Shown here: positions 18,738 through 29,368 of the stretch, piece by piece
Position numbering within the stretch: the stretch's first letter is position 1
Layout of the letters: the number at the start of each line of letters is the position of its first letter
From: Trichomonas vaginalis G3
Lineage: Eukaryota; Parabasalia; Trichomonadida; Trichomonadidae
Length of the DNA stretch: 64,000 nt
Assembly: GCF_026262505.1 (NCBI RefSeq)
Contig: NC_067204.1
Location: 25,513,300 to 25,577,299, forward strand
Direction of reading: 5' to 3'
Translations under genes and position numbers: made by a program
Notes under the pieces: model-generated
What the model was told of the DNA's origin: nothing
The model's input: the letters and a program-made list of their open reading frames with translations, nothing else
Databases searched by the model: none

Positions 18738-21700
18738 ATGACAAATGAAACCTTTGATTTCAAACTTCATATAGAGAATTTAATAAATAAAGAGTCATAC
18801 AAGCCATGGGAACCACTAAAAGAATACTATATTAATACACAATTTTATAAAGAGACTAATATTCCACAAATTTCTTTAGAAACGCAAAAGATTCACGTCC
18901 ATTGTAAAATCACAGATGATTTTACGATGCTACAGCAATATTCATTCGATGAAGAAACCGTTCCTCCAAAAGTTGTTTGTTGGAATGATCTTTCAGCGTT
19001 AGATTCCAAATCGGCAGAAAAAACAGTTAGAGCAGGTATTAAACACGAATATAAAGTATTTTCAGATAAATTATCTTTTACTTTCGATTCAGTTTCACAT
19101 GGAAACAAAGATATGTTACCAATTCCTGAAAATACAAGTGATATGCAGCTTATTTACCATGTAATTGATCCAACTATTACTCAAAAGTCGCGTGCAGCAA
19201 CCAACGCTTCAGTACAATCTTCTAGGCTGATTTTATCACGAAGTGGTAGTCAATTTTATTCATTAACAGATCCATCACTGATATCAACACCCATTGCTCC
19301 TTCTTCTCCTATACAAGAAGACCCTCCAAGTTTAAGATTTTTATCTGGCCAAGTTCCGGACAATACTGTTTTCATTTTTGACTGCAGTTTTGCAGACGAC
19401 GCACTCAAAGTCTTAACCGAGAAATCAAAAGATATCATTGTCCTTGCTGCTTCTCAAGATACTTTAAATTATTACCCTCAGCTTCCTTGTGACTTATTTA
19501 CGTCATGTTTATTGACACCATCAAAGGTTGCTGTGCTCTGGGAAATCCAAAATAATACAAATATTCGAAGCGGATTTTTATCAGACATTGATATTCAAAT
19601 TTTGATCGATATTTTCAACGAATACCACGTATTTTCCGAAATACTTGACATGCTCGATAAAGCGCTTGAAGCTTACGTTGATACAATGGCTTCTGAAGTT
19701 ATGGAATCAAATCCTTATTTATTCCAAAAAGTTTTCAGAAAGAATACATTCCTATCACGATTATTTACTAATTTCATCTTTTCCCATCGAATGATGAAGA
19801 CAATTTCCGCAATTCCAACTTCATTTCCTCCTTTACCTGATATGTCAACCCACGAGCTCTGGGATTCGTTCTTCTTCCAAGTTGACAGGGCCCTGTACTC
19901 ATTAAAAGAGTCAATGAAGCCAACTCCAAGAAATATCTTTGCATACAACGATCTCTTGGAAGAACAGATGAAGCATCTCGAGAACTGGCTCCTTTTCCCT
20001 AAAAAGGACCGACCATCTCCAATGGAATTACCTTTTGTTGAGATTTTAATCAGTTCTCCCGAATTTTTCAAGCGATCCATCCATTTTTGCGCCAAATTCG
20101 TAGAGATTTCGGAAGAAAGGACCAAGAGCCTGATGGAAACAAGGACTTTTCCGATTCTTCATCTAATATTGAAAGATAAATCAACAATTGAAGAGTCGGG
20201 AGATGAAACAATAGCTGATTTTACCTTTGTTATCATCAGTTGTGTCCTTCTGAAGAGCTCTTTATTGAATTATTTCACTGATTACATTGATTTTTGGTTA
20301 ATGCTTATGAAATCCGAAACAGAAAAGCTTGCAATATATTCATTATCAATGCTTTTATTGTTTTCATGTATAGAAAAAGGAATACAGAAATTGAATGATG
20401 AAAAATTCATTCAAGAAATGATGTTGTTTACAAAAAGTGACAAGTCCCCTTATCTTCGTACATTATCCCATATAATATTAGGCCATTTGGGGCATGGAAT
20501 CAAAGAACCGTTGGAAGAAATGCAAGACGAGAATGATCCAATGGCCAGAGCAGCAATTGTTTCCAGAGTTATTACAACAATTGACAAAGAAACGTCGGAT
20601 ACAGCTCGCGATGAGATGATTTTCAATCTGATTGCTTTGTTGAATGATCCTTACAACAGAGTTCGCGAAGAAAGTTTAATTGCTTTATCTCATTCTTTGG
20701 CAACTCAGCCTCCGAACTTCTTTTCAACGCTTAAAGACTATGTAGCGACATTTAATGACGATTCCGTCGAATCGAGTATCGTAAAACTCCTTGCTCATAC
20801 GATTAATATTTTGATGTACGAGCCTTCAACGAGAGTATCCCAAAGAATCGAAGAATTCTTATGCTACATCGACGCACAGATCGTAAATGTCCAAACAAAG
20901 CCTCTGGAATCTAATTTCACCAATGGATTACTCAATAGAATCGCACATCCACCGATTACTAAAACAAATGTATCATTATCGTACTCCGCGAACCAAATGA
21001 TTGCAGATGAATGCATTCTAACTGGTTCTCCGTCCATTTCTCCCTCAGGATTACTATCATGTGCGGATACAGCAGGTAGAATGCATGCGCAAGTCACTTC
21101 TTACGGTATTCCAGCCCGCCAGGTCTACAATTTCTTCAAAACTAGCCTAGTTCCTGAACATATTCCGTATGATTTCAAAACAATGTACAATAACAGGCTG
21201 CAGGCGAGGTCAATGATCGAATATCAGACATTTATAGATGATATGAGAGTACTTACTGTATCAAACAGATCTCAACTCTGCGTAATTAATACTTTGAATA
21301 ATTTTGATGCTGAAAGTTCGTTTTGGATGAATGAACCTGATAATCCGAGCATGGTTTATGTCGATTATATGCATAAGAATGCTCATTTGCTGTTTTCGAG
21401 CGGTGGAAACTCATCAAAAATTCGAATTTACGATATCGGTTCTTTGAAATCGATAACAGACATAAGAATCAAGCGAAAACCACTAAGTAAGATGCAGTGG
21501 TTGAAGCCATATTCGACTTTGTTCTATGTTGCCCAAGATAACGTTTACATCTACGATTCAAGGATGCAGAAACAAGTTGCAGCTGTTGAGGGAAGTGACA
21601 TGAACTTTTTGTCCGCAAACGCCTGTACCGCTATGCCACTTTACATGCTACAGTCCTCTAAAAATGGAAAAATCAGAATGATTGATATGAGGACAATGAA

Positions 21701-21941
21701 AACTGTGGCTGAAGAAGGCATAGGAGGTACTGTGAAGATGTTTGATGTGCATACACAGCTTCCTTACGCTGTTGCTTTGACAAATAACTCATTTGTAGGA
21801 ATTTCTTTTGAAAATGGAACAATTTCAACTGTAAAACAGGATTTGGATACAACTCCTGACGGATTTTGCCTCCATTCGAGAGAGAACTTGTGTGCAATAA
21901 GGTCTGTAAACACAATTTACTCTAGAGCTCTTTTGTATTAA
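18738..21941 (+). CDS. RPTOR: Raptor (TORC1 scaffold), 1067 aa
   Basis: Raptor presents substrates to TOR kinase in TORC1. The N-terminal caspase-like (RNC) domain shows VFIFDCS near residue 205, then LPCDLFTSCLLTP near residue 248, a highly characteristic Raptor segment. Next comes a helical-repeat region with the conserved LFQKVFRKNTFLSRLFTNFI and HELWDSFFFQVDRALYSL stretches. The C-terminal third (about residues 750-1067) reads as WD40 repeats, including RIYDIGSLK. Length is somewhat below animal Raptor (about 1300) because the linkers are short. As in other Raptors, the caspase-like fold shows no evident Cys-His catalytic pair. The frame extends two codons upstream through GTG, but ATG 18738 is taken. 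A Maverick has inserted just 41 bases after its stop codon. Confidence 0.9.
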   Translation: MTNETFDFKLHIENLINKESYKPWEPLKEYYINTQFYKETNIPQISLETQKIHVHCKITDDFTMLQQYSFDEETVPPKVVCWNDLSALDSKSAEKTVRAGIKHEYKVFSDKLSFTFDSVSHGNKDMLPIPENTSDMQLIYHVIDPTITQKSRAATNASVQSSRLILSRSGSQFYSLTDPSLISTPIAPSSPIQEDPPSLRFLSGQVPDNTVFIFDCSFADDALKVLTEKSKDIIVLAASQDTLNYYPQLPCDLFTSCLLTPSKVAVLWEIQNNTNIRSGFLSDIDIQILIDIFNEYHVFSEILDMLDKALEAYVDTMASEVMESNPYLFQKVFRKNTFLSRLFTNFIFSHRMMKTISAIPTSFPPLPDMSTHELWDSFFFQVDRALYSLKESMKPTPRNIFAYNDLLEEQMKHLENWLLFPKKDRPSPMELPFVEILISSPEFFKRSIHFCAKFVEISEERTKSLMETRTFPILHLILKDKSTIEESGDETIADFTFVIISCVLLKSSLLNYFTDYIDFWLMLMKSETEKLAIYSLSMLLLFSCIEKGIQKLNDEKFIQEMMLFTKSDKSPYLRTLSHIILGHLGHGIKEPLEEMQDENDPMARAAIVSRVITTIDKETSDTARDEMIFNLIALLNDPYNRVREESLIALSHSLATQPPNFFSTLKDYVATFNDDSVESSIVKLLAHTINILMYEPSTRVSQRIEEFLCYIDAQIVNVQTKPLESNFTNGLLNRIAHPPITKTNVSLSYSANQMIADECILTGSPSISPSGLLSCADTAGRMHAQVTSYGIPARQVYNFFKTSLVPEHIPYDFKTMYNNRLQARSMIEYQTFIDDMRVLTVSNRSQLCVINTLNNFDAESSFWMNEPDNPSMVYVDYMHKNAHLLFSSGGNSSKIRIYDIGSLKSITDIRIKRKPLSKMQWLKPYSTLFYVAQDNVYIYDSRMQKQVAAVEGSDMNFLSANACTAMPLYMLQSSKNGKIRMIDMRTMKTVAEEGIGGTVKMFDVHTQLPYAVALTNNSFVGISFENGTISTVKQDLDTTPDGFCLHSRENLCAIRSVNTIYSRALLY

Positions 21942-21982
21942 AATTTTATATTATTTCTTTTAAAAAATAATGTATCTATCAC

Positions 21983-21988
21983 TAATTA
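21983..21988. repeat. Left target-site duplication of the Maverick (TAATTA)
   Basis: TAATTA lies directly before the left terminal repeat and again at 45299-45304 after the right one. Six bases is the expected Maverick/Polinton duplication length. The word is its own reverse complement, so the edge could also be drawn as part of the terminal repeat. Confidence 0.7.
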
Positions 21989-22075
21989 AAAAAAAAAAAA
22001 AAGGTAGTGGGGCCTCCAGGCACTTCGTGCCCTCTAGCCCTGAAGATGTTTAGTATAAATGAAGTTTATATTCGG
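21989..22075. repeat. Left terminal inverted repeat of the Maverick
   Basis: It pairs with 45214-45298 with only a handful of differences. The core holds a small palindrome GGCACTTCGTGCC and the word GAAGATGTTTAGTATAAATG. The outermost part is a run of A residues followed by GGTAGTGGGG. Confidence 0.9.
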
Positions 22076-22192
22076 AGGGCCTCCAGGCACTTCGTGCCCT
22101 CTAGCCCTGAAGATGTTTAGTATAAATGAAGTTTATATTAGGAGGGCCTCCAGGCACTTCGTGCCCTCTAGCCCTGAAGATGTTTAGTATAA
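22011..22192 (+). repeat. Tandem repeat of the TIR core, 67-bp unit, 2.7 copies
   Basis: Units start at 22011, 22078 and 22145, each beginning GGCCTCCAGGCACTTCGTGC. The third stops after TTTAGTATAA. The right end of the element has only one copy, so the left end has expanded by tandem duplication of the terminal repeat. Confidence 0.9.
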
Positions 22193-22403
22193 CTTTGTCC
22201 GGACAAGTAAGGGTCTATCGTCGCTACAGGAAAAGTTACAGGCGTTCCAAGGAAGTATACTTTGAGAAGCCTTTTCCCCTTATAGAATGAGATCGGACGG
22301 TTATTTTACAAAACTGACAACACTTTGACCGAGTAGTTTTTTGTGCTGAACAAAAAGTGTCATATAAACATCTGTCAAAAACCGCTTTTTAACTTCACTT
22401 AAA
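22193..22403 (+). promoter_or_regulatory. Left sub-terminal region with promoter-like motif
   Basis: Non-coding DNA between the left repeats and the first gene. AAAAAGTGTCAT at 22352-22363 recurs ahead of several other genes of the element (near 33194, 33432 and, on the minus strand, 36602 and 44263). Here it is 41 bases before the ATG. A promoter role is inferred from recurrence and position. Confidence 0.45.
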
Positions 22404-22880
22404 ATGCCACGTAAGCTACGTAAGAATATACGTAAGAGGAAGAGAGCATTGAAACATCCAATAGTAAAACTGACACCACAACAACAGTTGCAACAACAAA
22501 TTATGAATGACCCCACTATGTTGCAACAAATGTCAAGCAACCCTATGCTTTTAAACCGAGTTATTGGTGCACAGAGTGGAGGTTTAAGAGCGGCACTTTT
22601 AGCGAAAATGGCAGGCTATGGTGGAGCTGCAGACGGAACAGCTTATAACCCTCAAAGTCAAATGAATTTGAGTTCACTCAAAAATCAAATAACAGATGTC
22701 AAAAAGTCAAACATAGACATACAGAAACAAATAAGTGAAAACGAAAAGAAACTAGAATATGACAGACACACAAAGAAACTCAATGAGTTAAACGTAGAGA
22801 AAAAGAAGAAAGAAGAACAACCGAAAGAACTAAGTACAGAGGAATATGCGAAAAAAGTGTCAGAAAAAGCAGCAGAGTAG
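22404..22880 (+). CDS. Small basic/coiled-coil Maverick protein, 158 aa
   Basis: The first 20 residues are strongly basic (PRKLRKNIRKRKRALKH), followed by a Q-rich part (PQQQLQQQIMNDP), a Gly/Ala-rich segment near residue 60 (GLRAALLAKMAGYGGAADG) and a charged helical C-terminal half. No known domain is recognised. Position as the first gene of the capsid-side gene block and a DNA-binding-like head would suit a virion core or nucleic-acid-binding protein, which is inference. The stop at 22880 is only five bases before the next start, so the two genes are probably expressed together. Confidence 0.75.
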   Translation: MPRKLRKNIRKRKRALKHPIVKLTPQQQLQQQIMNDPTMLQQMSSNPMLLNRVIGAQSGGLRAALLAKMAGYGGAADGTAYNPQSQMNLSSLKNQITDVKKSNIDIQKQISENEKKLEYDRHTKKLNELNVEKKKKEEQPKELSTEEYAKKVSEKAAE

Positions 22881-22885
22881 CAAAA

Positions 22886-25617
22886 ATGGAACAAGATGTT
22901 ATAAATTTGAAAAACCATACTACTCAATATAAAGTACTGAAAGATGAAGAGATAAAACAAAAAGCCCTGAAGACATATATGGATAGCGATGAGTATAAAA
23001 AAGAAGTTGAAGCAAATGTAAAGGCAGAAAAACTTTTACAGTTGCAAAACCAAACCGTACAGTATGAAAACTTAGCACAAGAAAGTAAAAATAACGACGC
23101 AGCCATGCAAAAGGCAATGAAAAGCGCAGAATATATAAAAGCTAATAATGACTGGTTAGATGCCCAAGCCAACGCCAAAGCAGCCCAACTTATAGGGTCA
23201 ATAAGGACAAAAATACAAGCGGATGAAGACAGTTCAAATGAAGCTTTAATGAATGCTGACTTTAAGAACGCCTTCGAAGCTCTTCATAGTAAGGTGAAAC
23301 TAGTGAACGACTTCTCATCTGGAAAGAAACTGAAGTCTGAAGGTTTCGACAACGAGTTAAGAGAAGTAGCACAAAATATGACGAAAATAACAGATGCAGC
23401 AACGAGACAGGCAGTTCAAAGTGCCTATGACGCCGTTAGAGCAACTGTTGTGGAAAGTCAAGAAAAAGAGTTACAACAGACCAAAACAGACCTAGTAAAT
23501 GCTTTCTTAAAAACGAAAAGTCAGGTAGGACATTATGCTGCAGATGGAACATATGTGCCAGCTAGTGGAACTTATATACCACCAAACCCTCCAAGAGAAG
23601 CACCTGCACCAGGACTACCTAAAACATTTACATCGTCACATGGACACAGACACAGGCATGCACCAAAACCAACACAACAACCAACACAACAACCAACAGT
23701 TCAAAATCCAGCACAACAACCAACAGTTCAAAATCCAGCACCACAACCAACAGTTCAAAACACTGCACAGCAACCAACAGTTCAAAACCCTGCACAACAA
23801 CAACCACAAACAGCACAACAACCACAAACAGAGCAAGGACATAAAAGAAGTAGAGAACAAGGAAACCAAGAATTCTTAAAAATGCTTAAGGAAAGTTATG
23901 GTTACCCAGATACTCTTGACTTTAGTGACAGATATAAAGAAGCTATTAGAAAGTTCAAGGAAGGAAATACTGACCCGAACCTATTTAGCTTTATGGTTCA
24001 GCACCAAATGGGATATAATTTCAAACCTGGAAAATACAAGCTCGCTAAGGGATATGATTTAATAGCATATCATCCAAATGACATGACTGAATTTACTCCG
24101 AGATATTTGGTGTCAGAGATAAATGATAATTCAACTATCTTCATGAAACGCGTAAAAAATAGAGACGGAACGAAAGAAGAAAGGGTTATGAATGCGGATG
24201 GCTTAAATAGGGAACTTGTTAAAAACGGTCTCGGAATATATGAAATGCCAGCAGATGAGGTACAAGAAACTCCACAGGAAGAAGTTCAGATACAACCAGA
24301 CATGGAAGAAATAGTTCAGCAACAACAGCTAGAAGAGCCAGAAGGAAACGAACAAGTCCCTCCTTTGGAAACTAACTTCACAGAACTAGATGAAGATTTG
24401 GAACAGCCGAAAAATCTTGACCCTCAACAAGAGTATGCGGAGAATATGGAATCTTTCCAAGAGTCTAAGAAAAATTCGGCTGACATAGTAGAAGAATATC
24501 GAAAAATGTTCGCCGACATACAAAAGACTCCAACATCAGATGAAAATATTCAGCATAGAATGGAAGAACTGAAAGAAAATGTACGCAAATACAACAATCC
24601 TTTTTACTTACGACCATATAACGTTCAATCTTTTGCTGAACTCGGTGAAAATAAAAGGTTAAATTTCAACAAAACATATAGAAATGAAACATTGTTTAAA
24701 GTTCATTCAGAACCTAACCAATATGGAAACAAACCTACTTTTGTTTCTGCAGACTATGGAACTACAATGAGATGGGGTCATAAAGCTAATCCGGATAGGT
24801 GGTTCATAAACTTACAACCTCAATTCCAAGAAGTTGTAGACGCAATGGAAGTGAATGGTGAACCAGATATAGCTGTATTTTCAGCGCGGCTTTAATGCCA
24901 TTGAAAGATATGAAAGATGCAGATATTTGAACCAGTATGAAATGAACATGGCTGATGGAAATATAACACCTGACGTTCTAGAACATTATCTCAAAGAACT
25001 ACACAGAACCATAAAGATGGTATATTGGTGAAGAGTTTAGAAAGAAAGTTAGGGAGATAGAAGGAAGAGAACCTTTGTACATGACCTTGCAAACGAAAGT
25101 TTACAAAATGTCATAAAAACTTACTTTGCAGACAATGAACTGAGAAAGGGATGAATATTTAAGAAAACTCAAATGGACAGTACCAAATGAATGTTAGTAT
25201 TGAAAAAACATGTTCCTTGACAAAATAAAACCAACTACAGAAATAAATGACGCAAGACTGAAACATTGGGTAAAAGCTTTCCCATTCACAAAAGATATTA
25301 TTGGTAACATGAAAGAAAACCAGAATGGCTACAAAAAACATATATTTGGAAACGAGCTTATTCCATATGGACAAGCTCTGTTTGAAGAGCTTGAACCGGA
25401 AACTCAGGAAAGAGTCATGCAAACAATACGCGAAGACTCAAATACAAACTATGACAAATTCTTTCTAGGATATAGGTTACCTGAGATGGGCGACCAGAGC
25501 CAAAGGCAAAAAAGGACATGGGAAATTTACAACATACTAGGTGAACATGAGGCAAAGATGCAACAACTTGAAGCAGAGGGCAAAGTTACCAAAAGCGACA
25601 CCAAAGAAGAAGAGTAG
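22886..25617 (+). pseudogene. Large Maverick protein with coiled coil and PTVQNPAQQ repeats, frameshifted
   Basis: The first frame is open for 669 residues (22886-24895): a coiled-coil N-terminal third, a Pro-rich patch, five imperfect PTVQNPAQQ-type repeats (about residues 270-315), then a mixed globular region and an acidic Q/E-rich segment. After 24890 the reading continues in other frames (for example FNAIERYERCRYLNQYEMN, then from 25210 FLDKIKPTTEINDARLKHW), with at least four frame breaks. A further acidic/serine piece, SENSEEVTSSSESSGNEGK, extends to about 25,740. The intact ancestor was probably about 900-950 residues. I do not recognise the family. Placement just before the capsid gene suggests a structural or scaffold role. 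The 669-residue part could still be made. Confidence 0.75.
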
Positions 25618-25783
25618 AACAAAGTGAAAATAGTGAAGAAGTAACTTCATCTAGTGAAAGTAGTGGCAATGAAGGAAAAAGAAGAGTTAAAAACTCAGTC
25701 AGGAAGAAAGTAAAGCTTGTACGAGTGGGTTCTATTATGACACATAAATCCAACTATTCTATATTTTTACCCATATGAAATGA

Positions 25784-27385
25784 CGCCGCTCAGAATATAA
25801 CGCCAACAGTTTTGGATGCCATGAACGGAAATGTTCCGAATGGTATAACGAATGCGACAATGCCATTAGAAGGTCAGAAATAGTTCCTGGAACTTACGAA
25901 TATACAACTGCTGTTTCTTATGGAAACGTAGGTGAGTTTGGAGAAGGTTCTTCACAACAGTAGATATTGCTTGCGACAGGTTTCATATTATTTCTTGACA
26001 ACTCATTCTTATACGTGGAACAAGACATTGAAATAAAACCTTCTGCCAAGTTGTCTGACAAGAAAGGTTGCAATGGAATTTTCTATGTCGGATACCAATA
26101 TGCTCCAGAAGTTTTCATGGGATATAAGATATATTTCTAACTCTGACTTAGTTCAAACAGTACATGGGCAAACTATGAATGGTTCGCTTTGAGAAACTCA
26201 GTACAACCACAAGCTAGAGAACAAACAGACCAGTATGCAACTATTGAGAAAATAAGAAGACTTGACCCTAACGTTCCAGGAGTTTTATGTTAACCTTTCT
26301 GGTTCAGATGGAACTGCTGCCACTAAAGTAAAACTGAAACTTAGAGTTCCTTTGTCATCTTTCCTTCATCTTCAGGTTTTTAAGATACTTGCCAAACTGG
26401 GCAGGAAAAATTTCTATTGAACTTACTCCAAGCAAAAATAACTTAGTCATTGCACCAACACAAGACCCATTCACTACTTACAGACGTAAGGGAACAAATC
26501 AACGTCATTCGCCGAATTTTGCAAAGACAAAGTTGACTTAGACTTTGGTTTCTCAAACTTCAACAATGAAGTAAACTATTATTTCAATGCTGCTGGAACT
26601 GCTTGGGACCCAGTTAAGTTTACATGCGAAAAAGTTTGAATGCAAGAGAATAGAAAGCAGACTTGCAGTCTATATGTTGGACCCAGATATTTCAAATGCT
26701 TTAGCTGCCAAATATATTGCAGTTCCACTTATGTTCCCTATACACCAAATATCTGTCAAAGACTTTGCAGGTGAAGTTGGAAACCAAAGTGCTGACCCAG
26801 GTGCAAGAAAAGATATTGCTTTAACAACTGCAATGAAACATGCAGATACTATGTTTGTACTGTTCAGACGAACTATAAATGACTATTCTTGTTTCTACAA
26901 CCCCGGTATTAAATATCATATAAACATAGATGGCAAATATTATCCAAGAGAAGAATATTCTTACAGTTGAGGATATGAGGTCATACAACTTGACATTAGA
27001 TGCTATGAACTTTAACAACAACTTCACAACAACCATTAACCCTGAAATGCAAAGTTCTATTATGCCATATGTGAAAGTTATGGACTCATACAGGAGGTCA
27101 AAAAACTCAATATACAAATGGAGACCGTTCAAACTTTTGGCTTGGCATTCCATTTGCTGACTCAGAGACTTTATGGGTGGTATTTCAACTGTTGGTACTG
27201 TACAAATACAATATACTGGTGACAGAGACGGTCCAGATGAACTGAGAGCAAAGAAGTTTACAAAACCAATAGCACTTTTCACGGAAGATGCTCTTTTGAA
27301 GATTCGTTCGATGAAACCTGCTGGGGCTCCTCAGATTGGCATAACGACAGCTTCCATCGAGCAGATTTTGGCAGCAGGTCAGTAA
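25784..27385 (+). pseudogene. Double jelly-roll major capsid protein (MCP), multiply frameshifted
   Basis: Conceptual pieces in shifting frames line up as one Polinton-type major capsid protein. In order: an N-terminal NDAAQNITPTVLDAMNGNVP, then IVPGTYEYTTAVSYGN, GSDGTAATKVKLKLRVPLSS with LRYLPNWAGKISIELTPSKN, the second domain with YIAVPLMFPIHQIS and YHINIDGKYYPREEY, and the C-terminus WVVFQLLVLY replaced in the correct frame by GGISTVGTVQIQ and ending LKIRSMKPAGAPQIGITTA. The longest intact frames are 26587-26970 and 27173-27385. At least six frame breaks or stops occur, so no full-length capsid can be made. The strong strand pattern and the C-terminal motif order match MCPs predicted for Mavericks. 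Confidence 0.8.
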
Positions 27386-27465
27386 GTTGTTCTTGAACTG
27401 ACTTCTCTCCGTCAAATATTGACAGTACGCCAGTTTTGACATAATATTGTAAGATAAACTTACCT

Positions 27466-27695
27466 TTAAAATATCTGTAAGTTTTGTTTTATATTTTTGT
27501 CTGCTTCAAGAACTTTCACCATTTCAGTTATACCAACTTTCTTTGCTTTATGAAAATATTTTGGTTCAGCAAATATTGCTATTCTATAACATTTACCATT
27601 GTTTGTATAAAGAACTATTCTGTCAATGTATTTGTATTGTTGTGTGTGTAAACTTTGTTCTGCTTCAATTCGAAGAGATACTCGAATACGTCCAT
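27466..27695 (-). pseudogene. Small Maverick gene, about 76 aa, one frameshift
   Basis: From ATG 27695 the minus strand reads MDVFEYLFELKQNKVYTHN. After a single frame change it continues YKYIDRIVLYTNNGKCYRI and ends KVLEADKNIKQNLQIF before TAA at 27466. Composition and sense fit a real small gene better than chance. It is convergent with the capsid gene and divergent from the gene at 27714, with an 18-base gap. Function unknown. Confidence 0.5.
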
Positions 27696-27713
27696 CTTTT
27701 TATTCTAAGTAAA

Positions 27714-28293
27714 ATGTCATTTCCGAAAAATAGAAGCGTGAGTGTTTCAAAAGGTTTAATGGCGGTGGCAGATGTGAAGTTAAATTCACCAACTCAAACA
27801 AACAGTCAAAGTGTTGTTGTCAATGTCAAAGACAGAGATGTTGAAGTGGGGAAACCATACGAAGACGAAGATGGTATAACAATTGTTCCTGTAAAAGAAC
27901 AACCAACATATCCTGAAGTTAGCAGAGACTTAAGTTCTGTTGCAGATATTCGAAACGACTACCAACAACTGAAAGACAAACTTCAAACTCAGGAGAAGAT
28001 TTGTCAAGCTTTAAGTATAATGTTAAACTTGGTCGAACACAACCCTGTAAAAGTGAACTCATATGTCATTGCACCTCATGAAGTTTTGAAAGAACTATTG
28101 AAACTTTTGACAGAGGCAGACGATAAACATCAAAGAAATAGAACCCGACATTAGTTGCTGTGGTGTTTCATATAATGTCATTGACAAGATATACGTTATG
28201 AAAGGAGGTGAAACGTTGAACTTAAAGTATAGTTTCCCAGACGTCATAAAAATATTTGACGACCACAACATTTCATTAAAATTTATTTGCTAA
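27714..28293 (+). pseudogene. Small Maverick protein with one frameshift
   Basis: ATG 27714 (context TAAAATGTC) begins a 146-codon frame, chosen over upstream in-frame codons because those run through non-coding-looking DNA. The protein starts MSFPKNRSVSVSKGLMAVAD and has a helical middle (RNDYQQLKDKLQTQEKICQ). The frame ends at 28154. A shift near 28120 would continue it as NIKEIEPDISCCGVSYNVID through to TAA at 28293. That extension begins without its own ATG, so one broken gene of about 190 residues is more likely than two genes. No family is recognised. Confidence 0.6.
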
Positions 28294-28299
28294 GTAAAA

Positions 28300-28530
28300 A
28301 TGTCAAAACTTCTTGAAAGATGTTTGAAGAAAAATAATATAGACTTTATTTCATGTAAAGGACTTTACACACTTTTGAACGATATGAAAGACCCTGTTTT
28401 GTTTGTTCGTGTAGACAAAGGAAAGTTCTATGTCTTTACAAAATATTTGAACTTCTTAGACAGAGAACTTCAAGAAACGCCATGTGAAAGTTTAGATGAA
28501 GTTCTTCTCCACTTTCAGAAAAACTTTTAA
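28300..28530 (+). CDS. Small Maverick protein, 76 aa
   Basis: An intact short frame starting MSKLLERCLKKNNIDFISCK, seven bases after the preceding gene and ten before the next, hence probably co-transcribed. Predicted alternating helix and strand with no signal or membrane segment. No family recognised. Confidence 0.65.
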   Translation: MSKLLERCLKKNNIDFISCKGLYTLLNDMKDPVLFVRVDKGKFYVFTKYLNFLDRELQETPCESLDEVLLHFQKNF

Positions 28531-28540
28531 ATATATATAA

Positions 28541-29338
28541 ATGGCAGAAGATATAATGGTTTATACTATTACGACTAAAAACCCTGAGTCATATAATTCT
28601 ATAACAACAAACTTACAAAGTCCTCAAGGACGATATTGTAAACTAACCTTAAACACAATGACGACTAAAGCCTGTTTTGCTCTTTTGACACCAGAAGACT
28701 TTATTGTTGTGAATGGTAAAAAATACTCCTTTGAAGATACTTACTCAGATATACCACCAACAGGTTTTGTTGACTTATTTAATACTTTAAGTACGGGTGT
28801 AACATGTGCTGCAACTAGAGCAGGTTTCATTATGTTTGGATGTCCGACTGAGTTTACTATAAACGATATGAGCTATAATACAAAACTTATTTCTGGTTTT
28901 TACTACCAACAGTTTCCTATAACAGGAAAAGGTGTCATACAAGGAATGTCTATTCCATTGACATTAAGCACACCAATCTTATATATTGTTTCAAACTTAG
29001 GTTCAAAGTGTTATTCGAATGTCGACAGAAACTATTATGACCAAAAGATACTTATGCGTATAAACAATACTTTCTCTGCTGGTTTGCCTATTGTTCATTC
29101 GAATGCAGAATTTTCAACCTTAGTGAACTCAAACACTTTGGCAAGTATAACGTTGACATTAGTTGACGCAAACTTTGTTCCTGTAAAACTTTTATGTCCT
29201 ATGTATTTGTCAATGACGGCAGAAAGTTTCGAATTGGAAGATGCAACTGGTGAAAGTATTGTATTACAAGAACAACTTCAACAACAAATAGCTCAAGAAC
29301 AACAAATGCAACAAATGCAACAACAAAGTCAAGAATAA
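28541..29338 (+). CDS. Penton-like minor capsid protein, 265 aa (putative)
   Basis: The protein is dominated by beta-strand-like alternation with small and aromatic residues (for example GRYCKLTLNTMTTKACFALL, ITGKGVIQGMSIPLTLSTP, TLASITLTLVDANFVPVKLL). It ends in a glutamine-rich tail (residues about 245-263). Length and all-beta appearance fit the single jelly-roll minor capsid (penton) protein that Mavericks carry near the major capsid gene. No catalytic motif is visible. The assignment is based on size, secondary-structure impression and location, not a diagnostic motif. The frame is intact, unlike the neighbouring major capsid gene. An A-rich to T-rich tract (29339-29368) separates it from the helicase gene. 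Confidence 0.6.
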   Translation: MAEDIMVYTITTKNPESYNSITTNLQSPQGRYCKLTLNTMTTKACFALLTPEDFIVVNGKKYSFEDTYSDIPPTGFVDLFNTLSTGVTCAATRAGFIMFGCPTEFTINDMSYNTKLISGFYYQQFPITGKGVIQGMSIPLTLSTPILYIVSNLGSKCYSNVDRNYYDQKILMRINNTFSAGLPIVHSNAEFSTLVNSNTLASITLTLVDANFVPVKLLCPMYLSMTAESFELEDATGESIVLQEQLQQQIAQEQQMQQMQQQSQE

Positions 29339-29368
29339 AAAAAATATTTTTTTTTTATTTTTATAAAA

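Noticed and set aside
18893..21915. Minus-strand frames opposite Raptor
   Set aside because: Shadows of the strong plus-strand gene.
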